Below are positions 1 to 6,075 of a DNA stretch of 12,286 nt, one piece after another. Origin of the DNA: Bog-756 sp052143895. Lineage in GTDB: Bacteria > Actinomycetota > Acidimicrobiia > Acidimicrobiales > RAAP-2. The notes below the pieces were generated by a model that saw only the letters and a list, made by a program, of their open reading frames with translations, was not told the origin of the DNA and did not search any database. Position 1 is the stretch's first letter. Every line of letters starts with the position of its first letter. Where the stretch lies: contig JBKQRT010000399.1 in the NCBI GenBank assembly GCA_052143895.1, forward strand, positions 1-12,286, written 5' to 3'. The position numbers were made by a program, and so were the translations under genes.

Positions 1-51
1 GTGCGACGTACTTGGTCGCACCGCGCGACGAAGAGGGAGAGGACGTCTCGC

Positions 52-126
52 ATGGTCGATCTGCAACTCACGGCGGACGTCGTGGACCTGCTGCGCCGAC
101 CCAATCCGGCGATGCTGGCAACGTGA
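52..126 (+). pseudogene. N-terminal remnant of a PPOX-type (possibly F420-dependent) enzyme
   Basis: The ATG at 52 follows a purine-rich ribosome site (GGGAGAGGA, around 35-42). The 24 residues read MVDLQLTADVVDLLRR then PNPAMLAT, which resembles the first helix and strand of PPOX-class split-barrel proteins, many of which use F420 or FMN in actinobacteria. Such proteins normally run on for 100 or more residues, starting with an RPDG-like turn. Here a TGA at 124-126 ends the frame. The next codons read P-D-E-R, which recalls that turn, but none of the three frames beyond it continues the fold. I infer a gene whose 3' part was lost. The frame is also open back to base 1, so a longer product starting outside the window is possible. 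The family call rests on a short stretch and is moderate. Confidence 0.5.
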
Positions 127-130
127 CCTG

Positions 131-1069
131 ATGAGCGCGCTCCTCCCCAGCCTGCGTACCTACCAGCGGAGGTGGCTGGCACTTGCCTGGCAGGAGACTT
201 GCGTGTCCGGAGATTCGTGCCTGAGTCCCGCAATTCGCTGGTTAGCAGTGAGTCCGATTCGGCCGCTCTCGCACCTCTCCTTGCACTTCGAGGCCCGTCC
301 TTCGACGTTGCCTCGACCTCCTTGCCCATGCCTTGCCGGCAACCACACTGCCACCCGAGCGACCGTCGGCGATTCACAAACACGGAGTAGAACAAAGGGT
401 AGTGGATCGGTCCAGGTGTGGTCACCAGGCAAGTACCGGATCCGCATCTTCGTCGGCTCCGACCCTCTGTCTGGCAAGCCCCGACAGGTCGAGCGTGCTG
501 TCGACGTAAAGGTGCTCCGCCTCGCTCGCCTCGCCCGACTGGTGATCGCCAGCAAAGGGTCCCGCCGGCTCTTCGACCGGCTGGGCCGGGTGGCGCTGTT
601 CGCTGGCCTGGTGGTCATCGTCGGTGCGCTGGTCGCCTACCACGCGGAGCGTCCCGTCAACCCCGAGTTCGCCACCCTCGGCGACTCCTTGTGGTGGGGC
701 ATCGTCACGCTCACCACCGTCGGCTACGGGGACATCGTGCCCAAGACCCCGGTCGGTCGCTGGGTGGCGGTCACCATCATGATCACGGGGATCGCCGTCC
801 TCGGAATGCTCTCCGGATCCCTGGCCAGCTTCTTCCGAATCGAAACACCGGACGCCACCCCGACGGACGAGTCGTCCTCTGCTGCGGCGGCCACCCGAGG
901 TGATGCTCCGGCGAGCGGAGCCTCGCCACTCGAGACCGCACTGCTCGCCCTGACCCTCGAAGTGTCCGCCTTCCGACAGCCGGTCGAGGCCCTGGCCCAA
1001 CGACTGACCGGCGGTACGCCGGACTCGACAGCCACAAGGGGTGCCCCCGAAGGCGACGAGCCACCCTGA
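131..1069 (+). CDS. Truncated K+ channel (S4-like, TM1-pore-TM2) fused to an integrase fragment
   Basis: The frame is open for 312 codons, but only the part from about residue 90 is recognisable. Residues 92-124 resemble the start of a phage-type integrase. Residues 126-147 are arginine-rich with a charge at every third position (VLRLARLARLV), like an S4 segment and S4-S5 linker. TM1 is about 153-170, the pore helix 184-195, and the selectivity filter TTVGYGD is 195-201. TM2 is about 211-234, and a polar tail with a likely coiled coil (about 267-291) follows. Intact relatives carry S1-S3 before S4, and those are missing. The ATG at 131 has no ribosome site and residues 1-89 look non-coding; GTG 416 or GTG 512 are alternative starts. 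The pore is complete, so a membrane K+ channel is plausible if expressed, but without a working voltage sensor (inference). Confidence 0.7.
   Translation: MSALLPSLRTYQRRWLALAWQETCVSGDSCLSPAIRWLAVSPIRPLSHLSLHFEARPSTLPRPPCPCLAGNHTATRATVGDSQTRSRTKGSGSVQVWSPGKYRIRIFVGSDPLSGKPRQVERAVDVKVLRLARLARLVIASKGSRRLFDRLGRVALFAGLVVIVGALVAYHAERPVNPEFATLGDSLWWGIVTLTTVGYGDIVPKTPVGRWVAVTIMITGIAVLGMLSGSLASFFRIETPDATPTDESSSAAAATRGDAPASGASPLETALLALTLEVSAFRQPVEALAQRLTGGTPDSTATRGAPEGDEPP
242..280 (-). pseudogene. 5' half of a tRNA-Ser(GCU)-like gene, truncated at the anticodon loop
   Basis: Read on the minus strand from 280 there is a 7-nt acceptor 5' strand (GGAGAGG), TG, then a D arm with a perfect CGA/TCG stem around a GAGCGGCCGAA loop. 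An anticodon 5' strand ACTCA and the loop CTGCTAA, carrying anticodon GCT, follow. This matches the first 38-39 positions of actinobacterial tRNA-Ser(GCU). From 241 downward the match stops: the next five bases (CCAGC) do not pair with ACTCA. I find no variable arm, T arm or 3' acceptor strand (CCTCTCC) at a workable distance. A break just after the anticodon loop is typical of tyrosine-integrase attachment sites. It could be an att remnant, a decayed tRNA or a chimeric join. It was recognised by eye, without covariance scoring. Confidence 0.5.
398..502 (+). mobile_element. 5' fragment of a tyrosine-recombinase (phage-type integrase) gene
   Basis: This stretch encodes GSGSVQVWSPGKYRIRIFVG followed by SDPLSGKPRQVERAV. 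It matches the opening of actinobacterial site-specific integrases: a short basic lead, a β-strand repeat with W/Y-R-I-R-I, and the G-x-DPLSGKPR-x-V-x-R turn of the arm-type DNA-binding domain. The core-binding and catalytic (R...H-x-x-R...Y) domains are absent. The homology ends near 500, where the frame passes without interruption into the S4-like part of the K+ channel. No convincing start codon lies just before 398; GTG 416 is the first in frame. It lies about 120 bp from the tRNA-Ser half, which fits an integration locus, although its orientation does not fit one simple attL/attR arrangement. Confidence 0.6.
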
Positions 1070-1180
1070 CCGGACGTCGGGAGCAGCCCTGACGTCCAGG
1101 GGGCCAGCTCTGCCGCTCGAGGGGTGTGACGCCCGCTGACCGGTGGGCCAGTTCACGGTCGTCCTGCCCGAGGAGCGAAG

Positions 1181-1186
1181 TACCGT
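1181..1186 (+). promoter_or_regulatory. −10 box of a leaderless promoter for the APH-family kinase
   Basis: TACCGT fits TANNNT and lies exactly 6 nt before the GTG at 1193, so the predicted first transcribed base is the start codon itself. Three other genes in the window show the same spacing. No clear −35 box is seen. Confidence 0.5.
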
Positions 1187-1192
1187 TGCCGT

Positions 1193-1888
1193 GTGGAGCC
1201 ACGTGGACCTCTCCTGGCGAGCGGCCGAGACGCGGACATCTTCGAGTACGGGCCGAACATGGTCTTGCGCCGCTCCCGGAGCGGGAATTCCGTCGAGACC
1301 GAAGCCAGGATCATGGAGTACCTGCACGCCCAGGGCTATCCGGTGCCCGCCGTCTACGAAGTAGCTGACAACGGGACAGATCTGATCATGGAGCGGATCG
1401 AGGGGCCGTCGATGGTCGAGTACATGAAGAAGCGTCCGTGGAAGATCCGCCAGCAGGGAACAGTCTTGTCCAACCTGCACCATCGCTTGCACGAGGTTCC
1501 TCCACCCGCATTCCTGGCTCGTGCACAAGTCGGTGCAGGGAACGCCTTCGTGCACATGGACCTCCATCCTCTCAACGTGCTCGTCGGTCCGCGTGGTCCG
1601 GTCGTCATCGACTGGACAAATGCCCGGCGGGGGGATCCTCTCATCGATGTGGCGCTGGCCTACGTCCTCATGGCCGCTGGAGAGATCCCCAGTGGCCGCC
1701 TGGAGGGCGCAGTCCTCCGGTTGGGTCGACGGCTCCTGCTCAGCAGCTTTGTCCGGGAGTTCCAGTGGGATCAGATCGCCGAGCGGATGGACCAAGTCGT
1801 CCAATGGAAGGCAACTGATCCACACATGTCCCGACACGAAATCGCGGCGATGCGGAAGGTCTCGCTCCGAACCACCACGCCGCGCTGA
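1193..1888 (+). CDS. APH-family phosphotransferase (kinase-like)
   Basis: A 231-residue protein with the C-lobe of the aminoglycoside phosphotransferase / choline kinase fold. The catalytic loop is HMDLHPLN (H121, D123, N128) and the metal-binding aspartate is in VVIDW (D140). The N-lobe has VLRR near residue 24, where an ATP-binding lysine is usual, and a glutamate-bearing helix (VETEARIMEYL, 34-44). The linker reads LIMERIEGPS (64-73). The substrate cannot be told from sequence. The wider family phosphorylates antibiotics, sugars, choline or other small molecules, and close actinobacterial relatives are mostly uncharacterised, so a resistance role should not be assumed. GTG 1193 is chosen because a TANNNT box sits 6 nt upstream; the AGGAG at 1171 is too far away for a ribosome site. 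Length is slightly short for the family. Confidence 0.8.
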   Translation: MEPRGPLLASGRDADIFEYGPNMVLRRSRSGNSVETEARIMEYLHAQGYPVPAVYEVADNGTDLIMERIEGPSMVEYMKKRPWKIRQQGTVLSNLHHRLHEVPPPAFLARAQVGAGNAFVHMDLHPLNVLVGPRGPVVIDWTNARRGDPLIDVALAYVLMAAGEIPSGRLEGAVLRLGRRLLLSSFVREFQWDQIAERMDQVVQWKATDPHMSRHEIAAMRKVSLRTTTPR

Positions 1889-1938
1889 GCACCGACTCGT
1901 CCTCATCACGGGACGCTCCTCGGGATCTCGTCTGATGA

Positions 1939-1954
1939 CCGACAAGCATGTCGG
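1939..1954. terminator. Small hairpin between convergent genes
   Basis: CCGACA-AGCA-TGTCGG forms a perfect 6-bp stem with a 4-nt loop. It lies in the 108-bp gap between the kinase gene (+) and the tail-type gene (-). There is no T tract, so termination is an inference from position. Confidence 0.35.
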
Positions 1955-1996
1955 CCAGCCTCAGGTCGGCCGCAGCAGGATCAACTTCACCGGTCC

Positions 1997-2425
1997 CTAC
2001 CGTTTAGCGGTGTCCGGCGTGAATTGCTCACCGCAGACCGGACAGGTGACGACGTTCGAGGAAGCGTCCTCAGTGTTGATCTGACGGTAGAGCTCCTGGA
2101 GATAGGCCAGGTCGGAGGCGAACATGCTCTCGATGACACTCGCAGTGATGTGTTCATCGTCAATCGTTCCGAGCCGGGTGATCACCCTCGCCAGCAGCAC
2201 GACGGTCAGATAGGCGGGGTTGTCCCTCACGCGCTCGTCCATCAGGGGAAGCAACTCGTCTCTCGCCGTTGCCGGGCTCATGGATCCGTTGGCATGCAGG
2301 ACCCCGTGAGGGTCGACGTATCCGTGTGGAAGGTCAAACTCGAATTCAGTGGGATGTGGTTCTGCAGGCGCCGTCGAAGAGGTCGCGTTGGAAGCCTCCT
2401 CTGACCGGTCCCCCCCGCCCGTCAC
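1997..2425 (-). CDS. Contractile-tail / eCIS-type assembly protein homologue, orphan
   Basis: The conserved part runs from FDLPHGYVDPHGVLH through ATARDELLPLMDERV and NPAYLTVVLLARVITRLG to SDLAYLQELYRQIN. It ends in a two-cysteine knuckle, CPVCGEQF. From memory this pattern matches small proteins called phage tail assembly protein in actinobacterial extracellular contractile injection (eCIS) clusters, which resemble phage tail assembly chaperones. No sheath, tube, baseplate or ATPase gene is in the window, so it is either an orphan or a cluster edge. The start is uncertain. GTG 2425 gives about 142 residues and a usual short acidic lead, while the frame stays open to 2800 with low-complexity sequence. 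An AGAGGAGG at 2395-2402 is not followed by a start codon. The product is soluble, without signal peptide or membrane segment. Confidence 0.55.
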   Translation of the reverse strand: MTGGGDRSEEASNATSSTAPAEPHPTEFEFDLPHGYVDPHGVLHANGSMSPATARDELLPLMDERVRDNPAYLTVVLLARVITRLGTIDDEHITASVIESMFASDLAYLQELYRQINTEDASSNVVTCPVCGEQFTPDTAKR

Positions 2426-2872
2426 GTGCCGGAAGTCCACCCTGCCCACGGTAGCTGGCTGAGATGGCTCGTGATCGGGTTCGCTGGCCCACACGGTCGC
2501 GACAGCTACATTGTGCCGGGCGGCGCCGTTCGGGGGCTCGGACCGTCGTTCACGACTTCCACGAACAAGGGTCCGCCAAGCGGCGCTCATCTCGCTCGTC
2601 TTCGGGACCTGGGCGTAGCAGGCGTTGGGTTCGAGGCTCACGGCACGTTCGGGATGGTCGGCGGGCTGCGGCAACCAGTCGGACCGGCTCCGAGTGCGCC
2701 CCCGCACTATGTTCAGCGGGCTTGTTGGGGACGATGTCTGGTGCTCGTTCGAATGGCTGGAGAGTTTCAGCCTCTTGAGAAGATAGGGGGGCCGCGGCAC
2801 ACCCCCACGACTCCATCGCTACGGTGTGGATGCCGCGGACCGGACCGGCGACCGCTCGACGATCGGAGACAG
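2426..2872. other. Region of about 450 bp without a recognised gene
   Basis: Both strands have open frames (minus to 2800, plus from 2426), but their translations are rich in R, P, S and G, with no domain I recognise. A hairpin-like stretch near 2700-2720 (CCCGC...GCGGG then CTTGTT) is the only structure seen. It may hold the promoters of the two divergent genes, or decayed coding sequence. Confidence 0.4.
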
Positions 2873-2875
2873 ATG

Positions 2876-3322
2876 ATGACCACGAAGGCTGATTTCTCGG
2901 ACGAGGAGTGGCACTTGATCCTCGAGGCGCCGCCCAGTGCCGGCATGATCGTGGTGACGGCACAACGGGGCGGTTCATTCCGCGAGTCCATCGCCATGGC
3001 CAAGGCCTATGTGGAGGCACGTCGGGAACACGGCAACAGCGAACTCCTGGACGACATCGTAGCCGCCAAGCCCGAGCGGGATCACACCCACTACCACTCG
3101 CCGGAGGAGCTCAAGCAGCACGGACTCCAACATCTCCGTGATTCCGTCACGCTTCTGGAAAAGAAGGCCGCACCGGCGGAGGTGGACGAGTATCGGCGGT
3201 TCATCGTCACGCTGGCACACAAGGTCGCAGCCGCCCACCGTGAGCACGGACAAGAGGTGAGCAAGCAAGAGCAGGCAGCGATGCGCGATATCACGGATGC
3301 ACTCGGCGCAACGGAGGGGTAG
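2876..3322 (+). CDS. Conserved hypothetical protein, helical, unknown function
   Basis: A 148-residue soluble protein. Its N-terminus reads FSDEEWHLILEAPPSAGMIV (7-26), then an AQRGGSFRESIAMAKAY segment, a SELLDDIV helix and an HSPEELKQ helix. A long charged helical C-terminal half ends near ITDALG. The layout recalls small actinobacterial proteins with an F-(S/T)-x-(D/E)-E-W start and an AGM-x-V-x-x-A core. I do not know a function. A TerB-like helical bundle is possible but unproven. GGAG at 2865-2868 is 7 nt before ATG 2876; ATG 2873 is an adjacent alternative in the same frame. There is no signal peptide or membrane segment. The gene has strong coding character, unlike the DNA just upstream. 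Confidence 0.65.
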   Translation: MTTKADFSDEEWHLILEAPPSAGMIVVTAQRGGSFRESIAMAKAYVEARREHGNSELLDDIVAAKPERDHTHYHSPEELKQHGLQHLRDSVTLLEKKAAPAEVDEYRRFIVTLAHKVAAAHREHGQEVSKQEQAAMRDITDALGATEG

Positions 3323-3332
3323 GAGGTTTCGC

Positions 3333-3352
3333 GGGGTGCCCGCGGCATCCCC
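3333..3352 (+). terminator. Hairpin just after the conserved hypothetical gene
   Basis: GGGGTGCC-CGC-GGCATCCCC forms an 8-bp stem with one bulged T and a 3-nt loop, 10 nt after the stop at 3322. There is no U tract, which is common in GC-rich actinobacteria. Confidence 0.4.
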
Positions 3353-3411
3353 CCATGGCGCCTGCGCCGATCGTCCCCTGACCGCACGACGGAGTCGGAA
3401 GAAGGTAGACC

Positions 3412-3954
3412 ATGCCCGTGGACGAGCGCCCCTTCCGCCATGGTGCCAGATGGCGGAGCCGGCTGCTTCACCCTTCCATCGGTGTTCTGATCGTGGCTCT
3501 GACCGTGTCGGCTTGTGGTGGAACGGCTCAGACCTCCTCCTCTAAGGGGACGCATCCGGCGACGGTCGTCGTCAGCATCCCAACGGGGTGGACGTCCTAC
3601 GCCTACGGGGCGGCACTGATCTCCGCACCGCGCAGTTGGCAGGTGGAGCACGACACCAACTGCCCGGACAGCCAAGCGCCAGGAAGCCTCCTGCTGGGCT
3701 TCCCGAAGGTGTTGGAGCCCTGCCCGATGATCCCGGGCACGGTCAACTATGTCGCCGTCACCAGGCTCCCGGCCGGCGACAGTTATCGCCACCCCCCGTA
3801 TGCACCGACGCCGGTCGTCGTCAACGGCCTCTTCGTCTACGAGGCCACGAGCTTGCCCGGGTCCATGGTGTGGGCGGTACCGACACTCGGCATCCAGGTC
3901 GCCGGAACAGGAACGCAAGCATCCGAGGTCATGCATACGCTCCGCAGGGCGTAG
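3412..3954 (+). CDS. Secreted lipoprotein of unknown function
   Basis: A 180-residue protein. A basic N-region (RWRSRLLH) and hydrophobic core (IGVLIVALTV) lead to the lipobox VSAC, so Cys35 would be lipidated after signal peptidase II cleavage. A GGTAQTSSSKG linker follows. The mature domain starts at a GWTSYAYGAALISAP segment and holds two further cysteines (in TNCPD and EPCP) that could form a disulfide. The pattern W-x-x-Y-x-YG-x-A-x-(I/V)-S-x-P is familiar from uncharacterised actinobacterial lipoproteins, and no enzyme motif is visible. AGAAGG at 3400-3405 is 6 nt before the ATG. It is convergent with the CPBP-type gene, with 46 bp between. Location on the outer face of the membrane is confident; the role is unknown. 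Confidence 0.75.
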   Translation: MPVDERPFRHGARWRSRLLHPSIGVLIVALTVSACGGTAQTSSSKGTHPATVVVSIPTGWTSYAYGAALISAPRSWQVEHDTNCPDSQAPGSLLLGFPKVLEPCPMIPGTVNYVAVTRLPAGDSYRHPPYAPTPVVVNGLFVYEATSLPGSMVWAVPTLGIQVAGTGTQASEVMHTLRRA

Positions 3955-4000
3955 CCGCTTGCGGCGCCCGTCCGGGTACCGCCCACCTCCGACCGCGCGA

Positions 4001-4909
4001 TCAGGTCAGGATCGAGATCGTCGACAGGACGGCGTCGAAGAGGAAGTGGGCGGCGATCGACCGGTTCAGTCGGCGGTGCTTCTGGAAGGACCGGGTCACG
4101 AAGTAGCCGAAGGGAATCGTGAGCAGGAAGCCGAGTCCGTAGTAGACGTGGTAGCTCGTCCGAAGGCTCAGGCTCAGGATCAGTGCGCTCCTCGGCGTCC
4201 AGCCGAGCTGGCCCAGTCGGGTGATCAGGTACCCGTTGACCAGTACCTCCTCGGCAACCGCGGTGATCGCCGACATGGCGATGCCCCAGATCACGTAGTA
4301 GGCGGGCACATGACCGACGGAGACGCGGTTGACCAGCGAGGAGTTGTGGGCGATCACGGAGTCGAGGAGGATCGCAATGGGGATCTCCGCTCCGAACGAG
4401 GCGGCCGCGAGCCCGAGCCCGGGCCAGATGTCCAGTCTCCATCGAGGTATGCCGAGTCCGAGGACCGTCGGTGTCTGTCCGGTGCGGATGAGGAGCAGGA
4501 GGGCGAGCGGCACCACAGCGGCCACGGAGAGATAGTCGAGGATCCCCACGACCAGGTTCGTCACGGGGTGACCGGCCACGATCACGGGAAAGCGCGTGAT
4601 GTTCCCAACGCCCGACACGTGTTGGACGAACAGGATGAGGGCTGCGGACACCGAAGGTAGGAGGAAGGCGACCATGACGAAGCGGGTCTCCCACACCAGG
4701 TTCGTCCGAGCTGGGCCGTTGGCCGCGACCACGGGGGTCGCAGGACGCTCCGCCATCCAGTCGGTGATGGTCGGAGCCATCCAGAACGACCATCCCACTG
4801 GTGGCGGAGGCCACTCGGGAGGTGGTCTCCATCCGGGTGGTGGTCTCCATCCGGATGGTGCAGGGGGCCAATTCGGAGGCGTCCGCCACCTCCAGTCAGC
4901 GTTCGTCAT
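4001..4909 (-). CDS. CPBP-type intramembrane protease homologue with a Pro/Trp N-terminus
   Basis: A 302-residue protein. Residues 1-43 are a W/P-rich cytosolic repeat (GWRPPPGWRPPPEWPPPP). Hydrophobic segments follow at about 77-97, 117-141, 162-184, 203-219, 240-249, 259-272 and 284-300. The protease core has AEEVLVNGY (E220, E221), SYH (H254) and AHFLFD (H288), which fits the CPBP (Abi/CAAX) family. The usual EExxxR arginine is replaced by N225, as I recall from some actinobacterial members, so activity is uncertain. ATG 4909 is chosen because the W/P repeat starts just after it; the frame stays open to 5155, but that part has no W/P-like content. It is divergent from the acetyltransferase gene. 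Bacteriocin immunity and peptide processing are known family roles, but nothing here selects one. Confidence 0.8.
   Translation of the reverse strand: MTNADWRWRTPPNWPPAPSGWRPPPGWRPPPEWPPPPVGWSFWMAPTITDWMAERPATPVVAANGPARTNLVWETRFVMVAFLLPSVSAALILFVQHVSGVGNITRFPVIVAGHPVTNLVVGILDYLSVAAVVPLALLLLIRTGQTPTVLGLGIPRWRLDIWPGLGLAAASFGAEIPIAILLDSVIAHNSSLVNRVSVGHVPAYYVIWGIAMSAITAVAEEVLVNGYLITRLGQLGWTPRSALILSLSLRTSYHVYYGLGFLLTIPFGYFVTRSFQKHRRLNRSIAAHFLFDAVLSTISILT
4821..4854. repeat. 18-bp-period tandem repeat in the CPBP-type gene
   Basis: GGTGGTCTCCATCCGG occurs at 4821-4836 and again at 4839-4854. Degenerate copies flank it on both sides. On the minus strand it encodes the W-R-P-P-P-(G/E) units. Confidence 0.8.
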
Positions 4910-4917
4910 CGCTTCGC

Positions 4918-4923
4918 AGACTA
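4918..4923 (-). promoter_or_regulatory. Possible −10 box for the CPBP-type gene
   Basis: Read on the minus strand, TAGTCT fits TANNNT and lies 8 nt before ATG 4909, implying a leader of 0-2 nt. No ribosome site is seen. It is weaker than the four 6-nt cases. Confidence 0.3.
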
Positions 4924-5017
4924 GGCCCGAGACAGGCGGGTTCTCGATGATGGGTGCGCTATCGGACGAGGACACGAATCGGGCCGCGCCACCGTTCGCC
5001 AGTGTCACACTGGGGAC

Positions 5018-5472
5018 ATGAACTTCGGGGTACGAGACGCCAAGGGCGCCGACCTCGCCGGTTGCGCGACGTGTACCGGCGCTCCTCCCTCTCGAACGAG
5101 AACGACAGGGAGGAGCTACTCGGACATCCAGAAGTGCCCGAGTATTCCGTTCCAACGCTCTCCAACGGTCGCTGCCGTGTCGCCGTCGCCGATTCCCAAG
5201 TGCTCATCGGATTTGCAACCACCGTTCAGTGGTCCGACCTGCTCGAACTGGTGGACCTGTTCGTCGATCCACAGTGGATGCGGAGAGGCGTCGGCCGTAC
5301 TCTGATTGACGATGTCGTCACGTTCGCGACCGCGACCAGGATCCCCCGCGTCGAAGTCGACGGCAATCCACACGCTCTGCGGTTCTATGAGGCCTGTAGG
5401 TTCGAGGTCGATACCAACGTCCAGACTGATTTCGGGGTTGGCGACCGGATGCGCCCCGACGTGCGAGAGTGA
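5018..5472 (+). pseudogene. GNAT N-acetyltransferase, frameshifted near its N-terminus
   Basis: ATG 5018 opens MNFGVRDAKGADLAG, a normal GNAT first strand. The frame then moves, and the rest lies one frame over: LRDVYRRSSLSNENDREELL, a central β-sheet, and LVDLFVDPQWMRRGVG. MRRGVGRTL is the acetyl-CoA pyrophosphate loop (R-x-x-G-x-G), and NPHALRFYEACRF is the usual C-terminal motif. Adding one base near 5061-5063 (ggtt) joins both parts into 151 residues, a normal GNAT size. As read, the C-terminal frame could start only at TTG 5062, or at ATG 4954, which reads through foreign-looking sequence. The substrate is unknown. GGGGAC precedes the ATG. It could be a pseudogene or a consensus error. 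Confidence 0.7.
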
Positions 5473-5529
5473 AGCTGGCCAACTGACCAACGCCCGACTC
5501 CCTTCGTCGACCGACCAGCAGCGAGAGCC

Positions 5530-6024
5530 ATGACAGCTTCGCTCGTCTTCTACGGGATACTCGGCATCTCGGCCACGGTGTTCGCGTTTCTGGCCAATCG
5601 GGGCCTCTTCGTCGCCAACCCGGCCGGACGGGTGACCGTGTTCGAAGGCCTGTACTTCGTCCTCGGCCTCGCCTCGTTGTGCATCGGCTGGTACTTCAAT
5701 GTCCGGTACGTCCACCATGCCGTTCACCAGGCAAGCTATGTCAACTACACCAAGGCATTGTTCAACAACTGGGCGGCGGACTCGGCGGCGCAGGACTACA
5801 TCATGGTCAATCTCGTACTGCTGCCGCTGTGGACGATCGTCGACGGACGCCGACGAGGGCTTCGGTGCCCGTGGATCTTCTTCGTCATGAGCCTCTTCAC
5901 CAGCCTGGCCTTTGCCATGGCCTTCTACCTGGCCTTCGTCGAGCGACAGATCCGCTACAACCGGAGCGAGGTCGCCGAGCCATCCGATCCACACTCGCAG
6001 TCAGCGCCACGGCTGACGACGTGA
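5530..6024 (+). CDS. DUF2834-like four-helix membrane protein
   Basis: A 164-residue protein with likely membrane segments at about 5-25, 38-58, 90-107 and 113-138. The middle section, NYTKALFNNWAADSAAQDYI, followed by VDGRRRGL, resembles the DUF2834 family pattern (a loop with a small-residue/W motif, then an E/D-G-R-R turn). No enzymatic residues are evident and the family has no known function. The start is ATG 5530, behind only a weak ribosome site (GCGAGAG). It lies 57 bp after the acetyltransferase and 51 bp before the LLM oxidoreductase on the same strand, so co-transcription is possible. The C-terminal tail is hydrophilic and likely cytosolic. Confidence 0.6.
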   Translation: MTASLVFYGILGISATVFAFLANRGLFVANPAGRVTVFEGLYFVLGLASLCIGWYFNVRYVHHAVHQASYVNYTKALFNNWAADSAAQDYIMVNLVLLPLWTIVDGRRRGLRCPWIFFVMSLFTSLAFAMAFYLAFVERQIRYNRSEVAEPSDPHSQSAPRLTT

Positions 6025-6075
6025 GAACGCCTCCCGATCGGGCAATACTGGAGGACACACCGAGAGACGGGATCC

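Noticed and set aside
131..397. Residues 1-89 of the channel frame as a real N-terminus
   Set aside because: There is no ribosome site and no recognisable domain, and the stretch overlaps the tRNA-Ser half on the other strand.
422..1945. A 507-codon open frame on the minus strand opposite the channel and kinase genes
   Set aside because: It is antisense to two genes with clear motifs, and its translation is R/G/D-rich with no domain, so it is a GC-rich shadow frame.
2395..2402. AGAGGAGG on the minus strand as a ribosome site for the tail-type gene
   Set aside because: No ATG, GTG or TTG follows in frame at a workable distance.
2600..2760. T-loop-like motifs (GGGTTCGAGG, GTTCGAATGG) as tRNA genes
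   Set aside because: No matching acceptor or anticodon arms could be found around them.
3954..3965. GCCGC-TT-GCGGC after the lipoprotein gene as a terminator
   Set aside because: The loop is only 2 nt and there is no T tract, so a stable hairpin is unlikely.
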